A stretch of DNA of 64,000 bases from NCBI GenBank assembly GCA_016165875.1, contig JABBOT010000005.1:25445368-25509367 (forward strand). Direction: 5' to 3'. This DNA is from Acanthopleura granulata. Its lineage: Eukaryota > Mollusca > Polyplacophora > Chitonida > Chitonidae. The notes beneath the pieces were generated by a model, which was not told the DNA's origin, made no database searches, and was given only the letters and a program-made list of their open reading frames with translations. This document shows, piece after piece, positions 18,011-28,646 of the stretch (position 1 is its first letter; each line of letters starts with the position of its first letter). Position numbers and translations under genes: made by a program.

Positions 18011-19126
18011 AGTGCGCCATCTTTATGTAGACGCCGTTAGAATGTTTAATTCTAAATCCGATTTGAGTTTAAAACTTAAGCTTAACCGTTTCAACAGAAA
18101 GTCATGCTCTAGATTTATACGGTTAAACCGTACCGCTTGTGGCGCAGCGGCGGCGACATTGTCTAACGTCATCTCAATGTTATTAGGTCTCGGAAGTATT
18201 TTTACGACGATAGTTACGCTTTTACCGACATGCTCTTTCGGCCACCCGATCTTCAAGCCAGGAAGGATGTGGAAGGGCTTGGAAACTGGATTATGGCCCA
18301 ATATAATATCCAGAATGATTATGGTACCCGTGGGAACCTCCCCAAAGGGAAATGGTGTGTTGATATGGAGGTAAGATGTTGTATCTAGACCTCCCATCAT
18401 ATGGCCCCCTTCCGGCAGTATTCGAACATGAATTTCATCTTCCATGGCAGTGTACGAGAGGTAAGCCGTGCCCTCAGTGCAAACCCTTTGAACAACACCA
18501 CCCCTTTTTGTGTGCACCAGGACCACGGTCACAGCCAGATTAATGTTCCATTTGGGAACATCCGATTTAACGAGACCCTATACCCTATTCTCACGACCAT
18601 CGGATAGAACCCGGGTGAGTTTTTGGAGCGCATTCGGGGCTACCATATCCATATCGGCGAGTTTAATCAACTTCGGTGGCTCTCCGGATCCCCCCCGACG
18701 GCACCTTTTTTCGTGCATAAACACCTCCACCCGAAGGCGTAAGTCCGCCCATCCACCCCTTGCTGTTCGAAACCCTCGAGATCTCCCAGATCCGATAAGG
18801 CTAGGCTAGCGCAATTAGGGCCCACTGGGTCCATCACATCGGCGAATGTGTAAAGTTGCGCTTAAATATGCTGTATCTACAGGTTGGCCATAAATATTTA
18901 AAAGCTTCATAGTAAGCACCGGCACAAGGGCAGCCGACACTCTTTTGTATTGTGGATTGGCAAATACAACCGCCCCTCCAGAGTTTATGCTTTCGTGGTA
19001 TACCGCGACTGCCCTCAGAAGAGTACATAAGTGGTAGACAATGCGGCGATGGTTCCGGACGAGCTCACCTCGTCTAGGTGGACAAATATTTCTTTGTGAG
19101 GCGTCAGCTTCATTCATTTCAGCCAT
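18000..19126 (-). pseudogene. Gene A: uncharacterised element protein, truncated copy
   Basis: Probable start at 19126 (MAEMNEADASQRN). Conserved segments in several frames include GQPVDTAYLSATL, EDEIHVRILPEGGHMMGG and KPFHILPGLKIGWPKEHVG. The homologue in element 2 (46677-48034) continues into a hydrophobic C-terminus that is deleted here by about 400 bp. At least three frameshifts or stops break this copy. Function unknown. The position next to gene B and the terminal membrane segments in the other copy would suit a virion or membrane protein, which is inference. Confidence 0.55.
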
Positions 19127-19407
19127 GGGTTCTTTTGCGTTTGAGAATCCCAGGAATATCAGCTTGATCTAACAGACTGATCTTTTTTTTTTTTTGAGTT
19201 CCAGTCGCACACCACCAGTAGTTCACTCAGTTCCAGTTTAGCATCCAGAGGTCGGAAAACCCCCTTGTTAAGAGTACAGACGATGTAACAGCCGCTTGGC
19301 ACGACTAATCGTTCAATCTGAAACATACATCGGCGCCAATATTCGCCTGTGGGTAGAAGGTTATATCGAGTAGGGCGACTTCTTACTGGCCTTTGGATTG
19401 TCCAGAC
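19127..19407. promoter_or_regulatory. Divergent intergenic region between genes A and B
   Basis: About 280 bp separates the starts of gene A (minus) and gene B (plus), with a 13-T run at about 19183. A shared bidirectional promoter is likely from the layout alone; no defined motif was recognised. Confidence 0.3.
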
Positions 19408-20681
19408 ATGCTGGGAGAAGAATATTACTATCCTGTTGACAATCGCTCAGTGTGACAAACATAATCAGCAAAAAGTTTGATAAGTCGTTTTCGTTCAATA
19501 GTCAGGTAACCCATCACCATGTCTGCAGAGTATATTCGAATAAAGAGATTGAAGAACAGAGTGAAATCGTGGTGACAGATCCCAGCCTGAACAACTCTCG
19601 CGTTGCTTTCGACGTGACTTTTCAAAACGTATTTGAACGCTACACCTTACCAAAAATCAACGGCAACGCATTGGTCGAGAAATGGTACACGCAACCGATG
19701 GTGAGGTGGTAGAACCAACTCATTTTCGAAGGAAAATCATCTCATAGTCGACACAGAACTAAGCAACTCTGTATTCCGCTTCCACATGTACTATCAAATG
19801 CGCCGTATTTTGGAAGTGATTAAGGCACGACTTCCACAAGACGAAGCATGGAGTCCGACAGACAAACCCTACCGCCGAAGGGCACACGAGCGAATTTGAG
19901 TGTCGGGTCTCCCCAGAAACAGACTGGCAGCAAAAAAGAAGTGGAAACGACGAGTTAGGGTTGCCTTATTATTATGTCACGAGGACAGGATACGTGAAAT
20001 CGCATTACGACTATGATCCTGACCGTATGTCATTCCAGCGAACACCGGAAAAATTTCACATCGATTTCATCTCGCAAGGCACCCAGGACGATCAAGCACG
20101 GGCCATCTTCATCCTCGATAAATCTGAAGGGTTTACCCAGACAGGCGTGAAACGCGTAAACAACAGCAGTCGGACTTATGTTTGGGCAATCCTCGGAGCA
20201 TAGGCACAGACCCGCAGCAGAACAGTAAGCACGGAAGACAGGGCATTTTACGCGTAGAAGCAGTTCAAAGCAAATGTCGAAGACGCCATTGCAAGACCTA
20301 TTGACTTTCCCTCGATCATAGAGCGGTACCAGGTACGACCGCTCCAAAGTGGATTATGCGTTTGGCGTGGGTCTGTACATGGCGCCACGCAATATGGCCC
20401 TAGGAATCGGACAAATCAGGGGCTGTGACAACGAGGTCGTCATAGCCACAACAGAGCAGAAACTCCGGGTCAACGGAGAGGTAAACTTGCCTTCGGCAGT
20501 TCATGTGCCTCCGACTGTGCAGAAAATCATCGTTAAGCCGCATCCAGCCGCAGCACTCGCACCCAGACCGGTGCCGACAGTGCCGCCTCCAGTTTCACCG
20601 AGGTCACCGAGTGAGCAGGGTGAAAAAAAGGTGACCTTAGTAATCCTTAGTGTCACCCTCGGGCTTACACTAATCTGGCAA
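19408..20681 (+). pseudogene. Gene B: uncharacterised element protein with proline-rich tail and C-terminal membrane anchor
   Basis: Probable start MLGEEYYYPVDN at 19408. Conserved-looking parts are FHMYYQMRRILEVIKARLPQ (about 19785), LPYYYVTRTGYVKSHYDYD, TGVKRVNNSSRTYVWAILGA and DYAFGVGLYMAP. The tail is rich in Pro and Val, then KKVTLVILSVTLGLTLIW, a single hydrophobic segment. Element 2 keeps only the end of this gene (about 48090-48379) and terminates it with TGA after LIW; here that stop is CAA, so the open frame runs on into antisense of gene C. At least four breaks. It resembles proteins that recur in invertebrate genomes without known function. Its 3' end meets gene C head-on. Confidence 0.55.
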
Positions 20682-20683
20682 CA

Positions 20684-21303
20684 CTATAATTGCCCAAACG
20701 CCCGCGTGAAGGTGATTCCACCTGTAGCAACAACCACGGCTCAAATATTCTCGGCAACCCAGTTCGCGGAATTGCGTAAAGCGCCGAGGAGCCAAGAGAC
20801 GATGCTCCCTAAAATACCTGGGAGAGCCGCAGCGGCTTTACCGGCGAGCTTTGCTAGAAGCCTGGCAAGGATATCCTGGACGGCGCTGTACGTGAAGCTT
20901 GCCTCCATAATCGGGACTGTATTTTCGGCCTTCTTTGCGTCCGCGCCTGGGTCGTGAATCTCGACAGTAACGATGATTCTCCCAACATCCTATCAGCGGT
21001 CTGGATGGCTCCAACAGCCTGATCCGACCGCTTGATCTTAAGATCCCCTTTGGTCTATTCGGTGAACCCCAGATCTTCTCTCAGAGAAGCCCCTCCCGGC
21101 CGGCCGCCTATAGTTGAGAGTGCGAGTGGCTTTCCTCTCCGAGAGTTGATAATCGTGAGGTCAGGAAGTGCCTTCAACCCCAAACGCTTGCCGACGAGCT
21201 CAGACTTACCTGGGTCTCTTGATCGTCTTCTGTTATCGAAATCAAATCTGCCATGTTGGCTATTTAACATTGGCGACCGAACATTCAATAACCATGACTT
21301 CAA
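20684..21303 (-). pseudogene. Gene C: uncharacterised membrane/coiled-coil element protein
   Basis: Minus-strand frames include IQTADRMLGE, then IMEASFTYSAVQDILARL and a hydrophobic stretch ([17 protein letters not shown]...). The N-terminal part, FDFDNRRRSRDPGKSELVGK, starts close to the capsid gene's ATG, so the two genes diverge. Element 2 holds a longer version (48335-49185) with a coiled-coil-like Lys/Leu segment and a proline-rich [16 protein letters not shown] linker. Several stops interrupt this copy. It ends at TAG (20684-20686), overlapping the original end of gene B within a few bases. Confidence 0.5.
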
Positions 21304-22591
21304 ACGTATACGGACCCAAGCTCAATCCTTACCACCGCCTGAGAACCTCCATTGGACTTAAGGGTGTGCGCCATTCGGTCGTCATCACAAATAACCAGAG
21401 TAGGGTTGACCGGAACCAACAGCTTCAGGTTCCTTTCCCAAAGCTCGGCGACAATGACGTCATTGTCCCTGCGACCGCCAGACTTGCTTTCACAATCTCC
21501 CTGACATCGGGCAGCGAAGAGCGAAGAGTAGTCCAGAACCTCGGCCTTGCTGTGGTCAGAATACCACGGTCAGGAACAACGGCAAAAAGGTGATGTCGCT
21601 CGATGACAGCTACGTCTACCACTGCTGCATTCACCTTTGGAAGTTTGCCCAGGAGAAAGAGAATGCCCGGTACCAGGGCATCGACACTTCTGCCGGCCAA
21701 AGTCTTAAAACAATCTGCTTTGGTGTAGTGAAATATGCACCCGATTCCGCTGACACTGCTATCGCAGGAGCCTATGGCAAGCGAGACTACAGCCCTCTCG
21801 ACTTCGAGCTACTGGAGAGCCATATGCCATTTTACCAGTCGGACCTGGGGGACAGGCTCGAATACGAGCTAACTTTCAACTACTGCCGTGTAATCCAGGC
21901 CACGGGGGACGCTGCTGACCTGGCAGCAACCAGATACACCATCGACAACATCAGACTAGAGTACGACATCTTCCCCCAGCCCGAGCTCGCCCGGATGACC
22001 CGTATTGGCTGGCCGCCTGGCAATACTGTACGACCTCGTGCTTCGGCATCTCAAAATCGCCTGTAACAAGAGCGATACCCTGTGGAACATTAACCTCAAC
22101 GTACTCGCCCGCAGTATGGAATGCATCTTGAAGCTGTTTGAGGATCTAGCCGCGCCCTTCCAGCGGGAGACCGAGGCATTTTATAACCCCAAAATAACCA
22201 AGGTGGATTTAACAATCGACGGGGTCCCCAACTAGCTGTGCAACAAAGGCCTGCGCGCCCACCAGCAGTGGGATGAGGCAAGAAAGTTATTTCCATTTCG
22301 CTGCAAACGCCATGCCGAGTTTGCCATGGTCGCAAAAGACCTAGCGCTGGTGGGCGTGTCCCTTGGCGACTTCTTAACCACTTACTACGCCCTGTGGATT
22401 CACTTTCTCTCCACGGACGACGACCAGCTACACGACAGCTCGTGGCGTGGGGAGAACGCCAGTGAGGGGCGACCATTGAGATCACGAAAACAGCAGAGGC
22501 AGCGGGCCCTTTGAACATCTACCTTTACGTGATCATGGACGCCCAGCTCAACATCAAGGATGGCCGATACGTTACACACCTGAACTACTAA
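21294..22591 (+). pseudogene. Putative major capsid protein of element 1
   Basis: About 430 codons from ATG 21294 (MTSNVYGPKLNPYHRLRTS) to TAA 22591. Recognisable stretches are VVITNNQSRVDRNQQLQVPF, LLESHMPFYQSDLGDRLEYE, FYNPKITKVDLTIDGVPN and, near the end, LNIYLYVIMDAQLNIKDG. The late TIDG-type strand followed by a hydrophobic LYVI segment recalls double-jelly-roll capsid proteins of Polinton-like viruses. I infer the role from this and from the neighbouring packaging ATPase; the fold is not proven. Breaks: frame changes near 21550, 22000 and 22480 and a stop at about 22235. It is absent from element 2. Confidence 0.55.
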
Positions 22592-23190
22592 CCTCTGATC
22601 CAGGGTCCCCAATCGGCGATTATCTGCGGAATGACGGGATGTGGGGAAAACCCTTTCCACACTCAACCTCCTGAAGGGTCCATATCGCGCCTTGTTTCAA
22701 CACATTGTTGTCCTGTGTTGGTACAATACGGTACAATCGGGTGTATCAAGAGTGACCCTTGGTATGTTGCGACCCAGATGTTTATGTCGTAGCAGGTGAA
22801 AGGCTCCATAACTACCTCCGTGCCTTCTACCAGCTGTTCCAAGGCAAGCCAATATTATGAATTATTTACGACTGTTCGGCCACAAAGGCGATGACTAAAA
22901 AAGAAAGACATTCTGTCTGAGCTCGCCTTCTCAAGCCGACACGCGCAGCAAAGCGCCGGGGTGCTCACCCAGAAATATGACTAGATCCTGAAGGGTATAC
23001 GCGACCAGACGCGCTCGGTGGCTATCTTCCACTGCAAAGATAGGGACGCGTTTAAAATATGCCCCCGATAAAGTGTTGGTATGACCTCCGGACGAGCAGG
23101 CCAGAGTGCGGCAGCTTCTGGCCCAAGCAAAGCATGCTAAGCTTCTGTTGAAGACCGATCAACCGGCTGTATACCACTTGCTATAATGTG
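22592..23190 (+). pseudogene. Packaging-type ATPase (FtsK/HerA-like) remnant
   Basis: Directly after the capsid gene, and in its frame beyond the TAA stop, lies PLIQGPQSAIICGMTGCG, the start of a P-loop. A one-base change within a GGGGAAAA run (about 22642) shifts the frame in the middle of the Walker A motif. Further on, IIYDCSATKAM (about 22860) resembles a Walker B strand. Additional stops follow. Genome-packaging ATPases of Polintons and related viruses have this architecture and sit beside capsid genes. No ATG separates it from the capsid stop, so the start is lost or lies upstream in another frame. Length is about 200 codons. Confidence 0.6.
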
Positions 23191-23378
23191 CAAACCACTG
23201 TTGCTCAACAGCAGCTGCTTGTTACTATTTTCCCTGCAAATAATCACCTTTAGTGTGATCACATAGGCTGCATGCGAATATATTTGAGATAGGGGGATAG
23301 TGGTACATAACGCGCGTTGCATGCGGTTTGAACGCTGAGGCTGCGTCCTCGGCTGGACAAAAGAAGTAGATTGAACCA

Positions 23379-23858
23379 TTGGAGAAACAGACACGTGATG
23401 CCAATCTGCACCGTGAAAGGCTTGCTGCGCTGGCAGTGGTGGATGGGGGGCAGGCCACACAGTATCTTGGGAAGGCATGGACAGTTGAACAAATTGACTC
23501 GTTGGACGAGAACGAGGTAGAGAAGCTCTACGCCCGCTGTGAGGCAAGACAAGCTGCACTACAACTGTACTCAGGAATGGCCAGCATGTTTCTTCCAATC
23601 CCACCCAAGAACCGACAAGGGCTTGCGCGTGACCTGGAGACAGACCCCTGTGTTGGATATGCGATTAGAAGTCCTTCCTCCGTGCTCTATCATCGCTCCG
23701 GCATGTTCCTAGCGCCGCTAAATGCTGCTCTTACCACAGCCTGGCAGTGTCAATTTGAACAACAGTGCCCTCTGAAAATGAACGATGGCGGAGAAATCGG
23801 AGCACAAAGCGAACCCATCGGAAGAGACGAATCCGGTGGAAAGAGTGACAGACCATAA
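23379..23858 (+). CDS. Uncharacterised element gene (159 codons)
   Basis: Open frame from MEKQTRDANLHRERLAAL to KSDRP, containing WTVEQIDSLDENEVEKLYAR and a later hydrophobic stretch (LYSGMASMFLPIPP, then MFLAPLNAALTT). Its composition is acidic at the start and amphipathic later. It is one of the best preserved frames in element 1, but the C-terminus is probably shifted, as it reads through the start of the next gene. No function recognised. Confidence 0.5.
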   Translation: MEKQTRDANLHRERLAALAVVDGGQATQYLGKAWTVEQIDSLDENEVEKLYARCEARQAALQLYSGMASMFLPIPPKNRQGLARDLETDPCVGYAIRSPSSVLYHRSGMFLAPLNAALTTAWQCQFEQQCPLKMNDGGEIGAQSEPIGRDESGGKSDRP

Positions 23859-24239
23859 GAAAATAAAAGACCCAAAGAAGGTGGCGGCCGGGGCCGTTGC
23901 CAGTAAGGTGAAACAGGAACACTGCTTGAACAGCTTCGGGCAGTCAAGGAATCACAACACCATGGTGTTTCTCTTGCTTCTGCTACAACAGGACAGCAGG
24001 AGGCCCCAAAACGGAGAGAGCCTGCTTTAGAGGCTCCTGGTGTTGCAAAGCAGGTCAACTCACCCCATATATCATTGGGGTGGCTGGCCTTGGGGGTGTA
24101 TATGATATATGTACTCATCACCAGCTGCTGCCGCCTCTTCCTCTTGCTCCGCAACTACAGAAAACAGTACAAGCTACCTCTAACCCCGCCCCCCGCTCAG
24201 CAATCGAAGATTCCCACTGATCCTCTCCATTTGGAATAA
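23785..24239 (+). pseudogene. Small basic protein with one membrane segment
   Basis: Begins MAEKSEHKANPSEETNPVER, followed by a Lys-rich stretch (HKKIKDPKKVAAG). After a frame change near 23905 the frame continues to a hydrophobic segment (LGVYMIYVLITSCCRLFLLL) and a basic, proline-rich tail ending at TAA 24237-24239. It overlaps the end of the preceding gene. The architecture would suit a single-pass membrane or DNA-contacting accessory protein. Unknown family. Confidence 0.5.
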
Positions 24240-24274
24240 CTCCACCTACCGACGGAAACATATTCATAAACGCA

Positions 24275-24472
24275 ATGTATCACAGCGCAGTCGTCCCTGG
24301 CTTAGCTATGAGGTACTCCAGATTGGGTAAGATGGTCATTGGAGGTGCCCCTCCCAACCTAGACTTCACTCCACGTGATATCGGGATGATGGTCGTAGAC
24401 GTGGCCCTCTCCATTTCGACCAAGGACATGCTAATTAAAGAGGGGATCATTCCAGCAGATATTATGAAGTAA
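24275..24472 (+). CDS. Short element ORF (65 codons)
   Basis: Intact frame starting MYHSAVVPGLAMRYSR and ending SISTKDMLIKEGIIPADIMK. The stop is followed two bases later by the next ATG (24475), as in tightly packed viral gene arrays. No family recognised. Confidence 0.45.
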   Translation: MYHSAVVPGLAMRYSRLGKMVIGGAPPNLDFTPRDIGMMVVDVALSISTKDMLIKEGIIPADIMK

Positions 24473-24474
24473 CA

Positions 24475-25080
24475 ATGGCTTCCCTCGCTATCATGGTAGG
24501 GGACGCTTTCGTAAATTCACATGCTTTCTCCGGTAGTAACTTTGTTTTCTCAGCTCTTCGAAGCGTAAAGCAAACGCCACAATAAAGCTGTAGAATAGTT
24601 ACGGGAGGCGCAGTTGGCGTGGTCGAAAAAGTCGCGATGCGTTTCGTAGGAGTGCTTGGTCCCCGTTCTCAATCACTTCTGGGATAGGGCCCGGCAGTTA
24701 GTTCAACATGTGGCTTCAGCCTGTTTGAGACTGATCAGGCATCTGGAGTACCTTGCTTATGGTGCCTACTACTGTTGCCTATCATTTGTCTATTCGTCTC
24801 TCGAAGGGCTAATAGGCTCAACATGAGTAATGAGGCTCGAGTTATTTTTCCATACCATTTGTATATTTCGCTTGAATACAGCGCGATGATGGGTTTGCCC
24901 GAAGAGCTATACTCCGCGGTGCTAGAGGTTGACCACTGTGCCCGCCGAAGCAAAATTCCTCGTCCTATAGCCCATGTACTGATTGATAGTGCAGAAAAGT
25001 CGCTCTATCTCTGGCGGCAGGACGAAAAGACCGCAATGCGTTTCGCAGCAAAGGTGCTGGAGGGCCCGACCAACATCTAG
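24475..25080 (+). pseudogene. Degenerate element gene with coiled-coil-like segment
   Basis: Starts MASLAIMVGDAFVNSHAF at 24475. A second frame over 24550-24640 shows Lys/Glu-rich helix-like residues (SKRHNKAV, LREAQLAWSKKSR). A later frame, 24820-25080, runs MSNEARVIFPYHLYISLEYS to EGPTNI, with LYLWRQDEKTAMRFAAKVLE. These may be one or two decayed genes. Function unknown. Confidence 0.35.
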
Positions 25081-25205
25081 GCAACGACAAAGCACCTGCC
25101 TGAGCTTGTGGCTGCCACCTGTTGGAGACTTATCAGGCTGCTGCAATACCTTGCTTATGGTGCCTACCACCATGGCCGACCAGTTGTCTATTCGTCTATC
25201 GAAGA
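24690..25205 (+). repeat. Local direct duplication inside element 1
   Basis: About 110 bp at 24690-24800 is repeated at 25085-25200. Both contain taccttgcttatggtgccta and ttgtctattcgtct, and both encode the string YLAYGAY in one frame. The copies are diverged, so the duplication is old. The second copy sits just before the integrase fragment. Confidence 0.65.
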
Positions 25206-25464
25206 TATACTATAGACCCACTGACTAATGGAGAGGCATTGCCATCATCAAGAAATTAGTTTCTGCTGCGAAGCAGTCTAAAGGCACAGCTCGCGATTGG
25301 TTGAAGAAGAAGGCCATCTGGCAGATTTGTCTACCAGCCCCATGGCATATTCCACGGCCAAAGTTTGATGTTGACATGCCAAACGAGGCCAACCAAGCTG
25401 ACCTGCTCTTTCTGCCCTTTGACCCTGTCAAACGCAAAGTGGGTAAACGCACGCGCGACTGATC
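25204..25464 (+). pseudogene. Integrase (rve-type) fragment
   Basis: About 85 codons ending at TGA 25462-25464, with KGTARDWLKKKAIWQICLPA, IPRPKFDVDMPN and ANQADLLFLPFD. The segment resembles the region in Polinton-type integrases that leads into the catalytic core; the D of QADLLFLP would be the first catalytic acidic residue. The other two acidic residues and the rest of the domain are missing: only the 3'-truncated start survives, running into the end of the oppositely oriented polymerase gene. Assignment is by family resemblance and context. Confidence 0.55.
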
Positions 25465-25562
25465 CTACCTTGATGTACCATCGAATGGCCCACAGCGGGG
25501 GTTTGTCCATGAGGTACTTCTCGTGGTGCCCCGCGACACTCAGCTTCCGCCTGATAGGGTTG

Positions 25563-28500
25563 TCAGGCGTTGAGAAATGTGCATCCCCTCTTTCGCTTGC
25601 ACTCGAGACAGGTCAACCTAATGCTATTACTGTGGCCCTTGGAGTTGTCCACGGTCCACAATGAACTGCTGGGTATCCTTTGGTTGGTAAGGCCATAGGA
25701 CCTTAATACTGCACTTGGCACAGCGCTTATTTTGCTGCTTCTGGAGATACAGGATGTGATCGACCTTCAGGTTAAACCTGAGCCCCTTGGATTGGTCCTG
25801 GCGCTTGTAGGCCACCAACTTCCTCAGAATGGTTTTGTGGGGCTGCTGCTTGGTGAGTTGTCTTCCCTCGGAACCCTCCTGGGGGGGGGGGCAGACTACC
25901 CTTTCGAGTTGGCTGAGATACTCCACTCTTGATACGACAAGGTAGGCAAGGTTTGACCACTCGAGGTAATCGTCATTGATCCAGACGTTTTGGGTGTCTT
26001 TGATGGTGAGACCCTGGCTCTAGTGAACTGTGAGGGCATAACCAAGGCGCCAGTCATCAGTCTGAATAGCTGCCTCTGTTGCCTCTATGCTGACATCGAC
26101 GATGTCGTTGAGTACCAGCTTTTCCCTGCGGAAATAGCAGCTCCTGTGCTAGGTCGCAGACTTTTTGTCTCCAGGTGAAGATTAGGTCGCCTGGCTTTCA
26201 GGCTTCAGCGAACTTTCCCCAACCAAGGCAGCTGGTTAGCGCTTTTCTCATCTCCTGGCGCTGAATCTTGTCTGGCTGTAGGGAGATAGCCTTTTTGAGG
26301 GTTTCGAGGGCTGGGTCTTTTGCCTTATGGTCTTCTTCGACCCACTCGTAGTAGCTAACCTTCTGACACAGCCAGTTGTGTGGCACCTTGCCAGCAATCG
26401 GCGGTGGTTGACCCTGATCGCCGCAGCAGATAACTTGGACACCCCTGTGTTCGAGCCAATAGTGAAAGGTCTGCAGAATAGGCCTGGGCACGGTACTAAC
26501 CTCGTCCCAGATGATCACGAGGGCATAAACTTCTGGTCCATCCTTTGCGGGGTCCACTCAGTCTGACCAATCCAACGGAAGAGGCTGTGATAGGTCTGGG
26601 CCTTAACCCCTCTGGCACGTATCTCTTTGGCCAGACAATAGGTCGGCTTGAGGACGAGGGGGTGTTGACCGTGGAAGAGCTTAATTGATCGCGCCGTTTT
26701 GCCGCTCCCCCACCGCCGTTCAGGTAGCTCAATTGGTGTCTGGTCAGTGGGTCATCGTGACGTGGTACAGAAGAGTTTGGCATGTCTTTTTGCTGCCTTC
26801 GTTATTCGGGCTTGGAGAAGTAGGCTGCATGTTCCATGGACATGTATAGCCTTTCTCCCTTGTCGTTCCACTTCGCTGGGGCAAATGGAGGAAGAGGCGT
26901 TATCCCTGTGAGACGATGGACTCAACTGGCTTCATTGCAGCTGCAGGCCTTGGGAGTCACATACGCCTCATCACTTCGAGTCTGTGCAGTGCTGCTTTCT
27001 TCACATAGTTGGAATCGGTTGCCACTCGGACAGCTTCCTCGGGTTCGAACCTCAAAAGCATAGAGATTAGGTTGCCGTGGGCATAAGCCAACATGGAGGC
27101 CCTGAGGTGGGTGTACTGGGGTTGTGAACCATCGTAGTATGTGAGGATATGTCCGAGGGGGCATTTCATTGGTGCTCCGACCAGGATGGTACTTTGGCGG
27201 GTGTATCACACAAGGAGGTCAATTTCACCCTCGTTTGTCACCAGTCGTCGTGTCAGTCTTTTTCCCTCTTGCTGCCCTGCGAGAATTTGCCGATGATGCT
27301 GTACCCCTGATCACGGTCTTCAGGGAGCCACACCTTGGTCTGTTTCTTAAAAGTGATGATTGCTTCACGTACCTTGAGGGATTTCAGCAGGCCAGATTCT
27401 GTCAGGAAGGCAAGAAGCTGTGTTGGGGCCCATCCATTCTCTGCGAAATGCCTCCCAAACCACGCGGGGATGTGTGAACTCCCACTCCTGGACCTCGGCG
27501 AAGTGTCTTTGGACAGGGGACCATTGATGATTACACGTGTCATTCGGTGAGTTGAGTTTCCGAAACGTGCAAAGTAGGGCTTCTCTTCGCCTTCTCCCTG
27601 AAAGGAGGCCGCGTAGCAGGCTTTCATGTCGATGCTGACTATGTCTCGGGTGTCGTAGTCCATGCAGTTCCAGAGCCCGCCGTGGCCATGTTCGACGCAG
27701 GCTTTCTGGATGTCGTCGAGCAGATTGGCTTCCAGCCGTACTTTTCTTTGGCCATGACGCTGGCCGCGTGATTCTCGCGGCCATTTCGGGGTTACCTAGC
27801 TTGGAGCCTCTCATGGGCCTCCTGGGTCCTGTAGGTGCGGCCGTCCTGTAGCACGAACTGGTCGACACCGAGCTGCTTGTCTTGACCACCCAGCAGCCAG
27901 ACAGTTAATGGCTCACCCTAGGTGGCCTCCCGGATGGCATGCCAGACGTCGCCCTCATAGATGTGGACTTCTCTGCTTTGGGGAAAGTGGAGGTCTTTGG
28001 ACCAGGCATTCCCGTTGAGCTCTACTTTACCTCTAACTCCGTTGCTACCAAACTGGTACTTCCCACAGTTGTATATGTCCTCGCCGGCAATGCCCCGCAG
28101 GATGATTACGCTCTGAAGGACCTTTTCAAGTTCAGCTACATCATCAACCGTAGCGCAAGTTTCATGCACCCTCTCCTCCCACTCTTGGATTTCCTGACGC
28201 CTCATGGGAGAGAGGCCTTGACCCCTTAGGGCACCCTCAAAATGTTCCACGATTCTCTGGGCCACACAGTTAAGGTTGCCATCCCTCACTGGGGCTAAGT
28301 TGGCTGGATCTTTGATCTGGAACCATACACGACCGCGGTGAGAAGGTAGGCGTTCAATCCCAGTCAGAGCGCCTGGCTTTGCTCCCGTGAGAGCTCAATG
28401 ATGGCCTTCCCTTTTTTCCTCTCAGCCCGGACTGGGTCAAACTTGTCTTCAACCACTGCAGTCGCCTTCATTCCGCTGACGCAGGAACTTGATTCTGAGT

Positions 28501-28608
28501 AAGAACCCGCGGCCTATGGAGGTGGTTTTCCGGAATAGGTTCATCAAGGATATACCCGGGCTTGTACTCTGCAAGTATCTCTTCGATCAACCCATCCATA
28601 GTCGTCAT
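25563..28608 (-). pseudogene. DNA polymerase B - SF1 helicase - HNH nuclease fusion gene, broken
   Basis: About 1,015 codons on the minus strand from MTTMDGLIEEILAEYKPGY (28608) to TGA 25563-25565. N-terminal region to about 27900. Family B polymerase palm: motif A as VSIDMKACYAASF (about 27620) and motif C as RVATDSNY (about 27010), with a GYSIIGKFSQGSK block where motif B is expected. Then an SF1 helicase: GGGG-type Walker A near 26700, VIIWDEV (Walker B, about 26510), CCGDQGQPPPI, and a late LTVH/SQG motif split by a stop near 26025. Last, an HNH zinc-type nuclease: CAKC (about 25755) and CLEC near 25605. At least six stops or frameshifts. Role in intact relatives: replication of the element, inferred. 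Confidence 0.7.
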
Positions 28609-28646
28609 GCTGCTGCTGGATGGGTATACCACATGTGACAATGTCT

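Noticed and set aside
18023..18374. Plus-strand continuation of the 211-codon frame starting at 17739
   Set aside because: Downstream of about 18010 it is the antisense of gene A, whose protein similarity to the element 2 copy is on the minus strand.
20685..20957. C-terminal extension of the gene B frame
   Set aside because: It is antisense of gene C and exists only because the original stop (TGA in element 2) is CAA here.
26198..26783. Host Pif1-type helicase gene
   Set aside because: The helicase motifs lie between polymerase and HNH motifs on the same strand inside a TIR-bounded element and are broken; a host gene is not supported.
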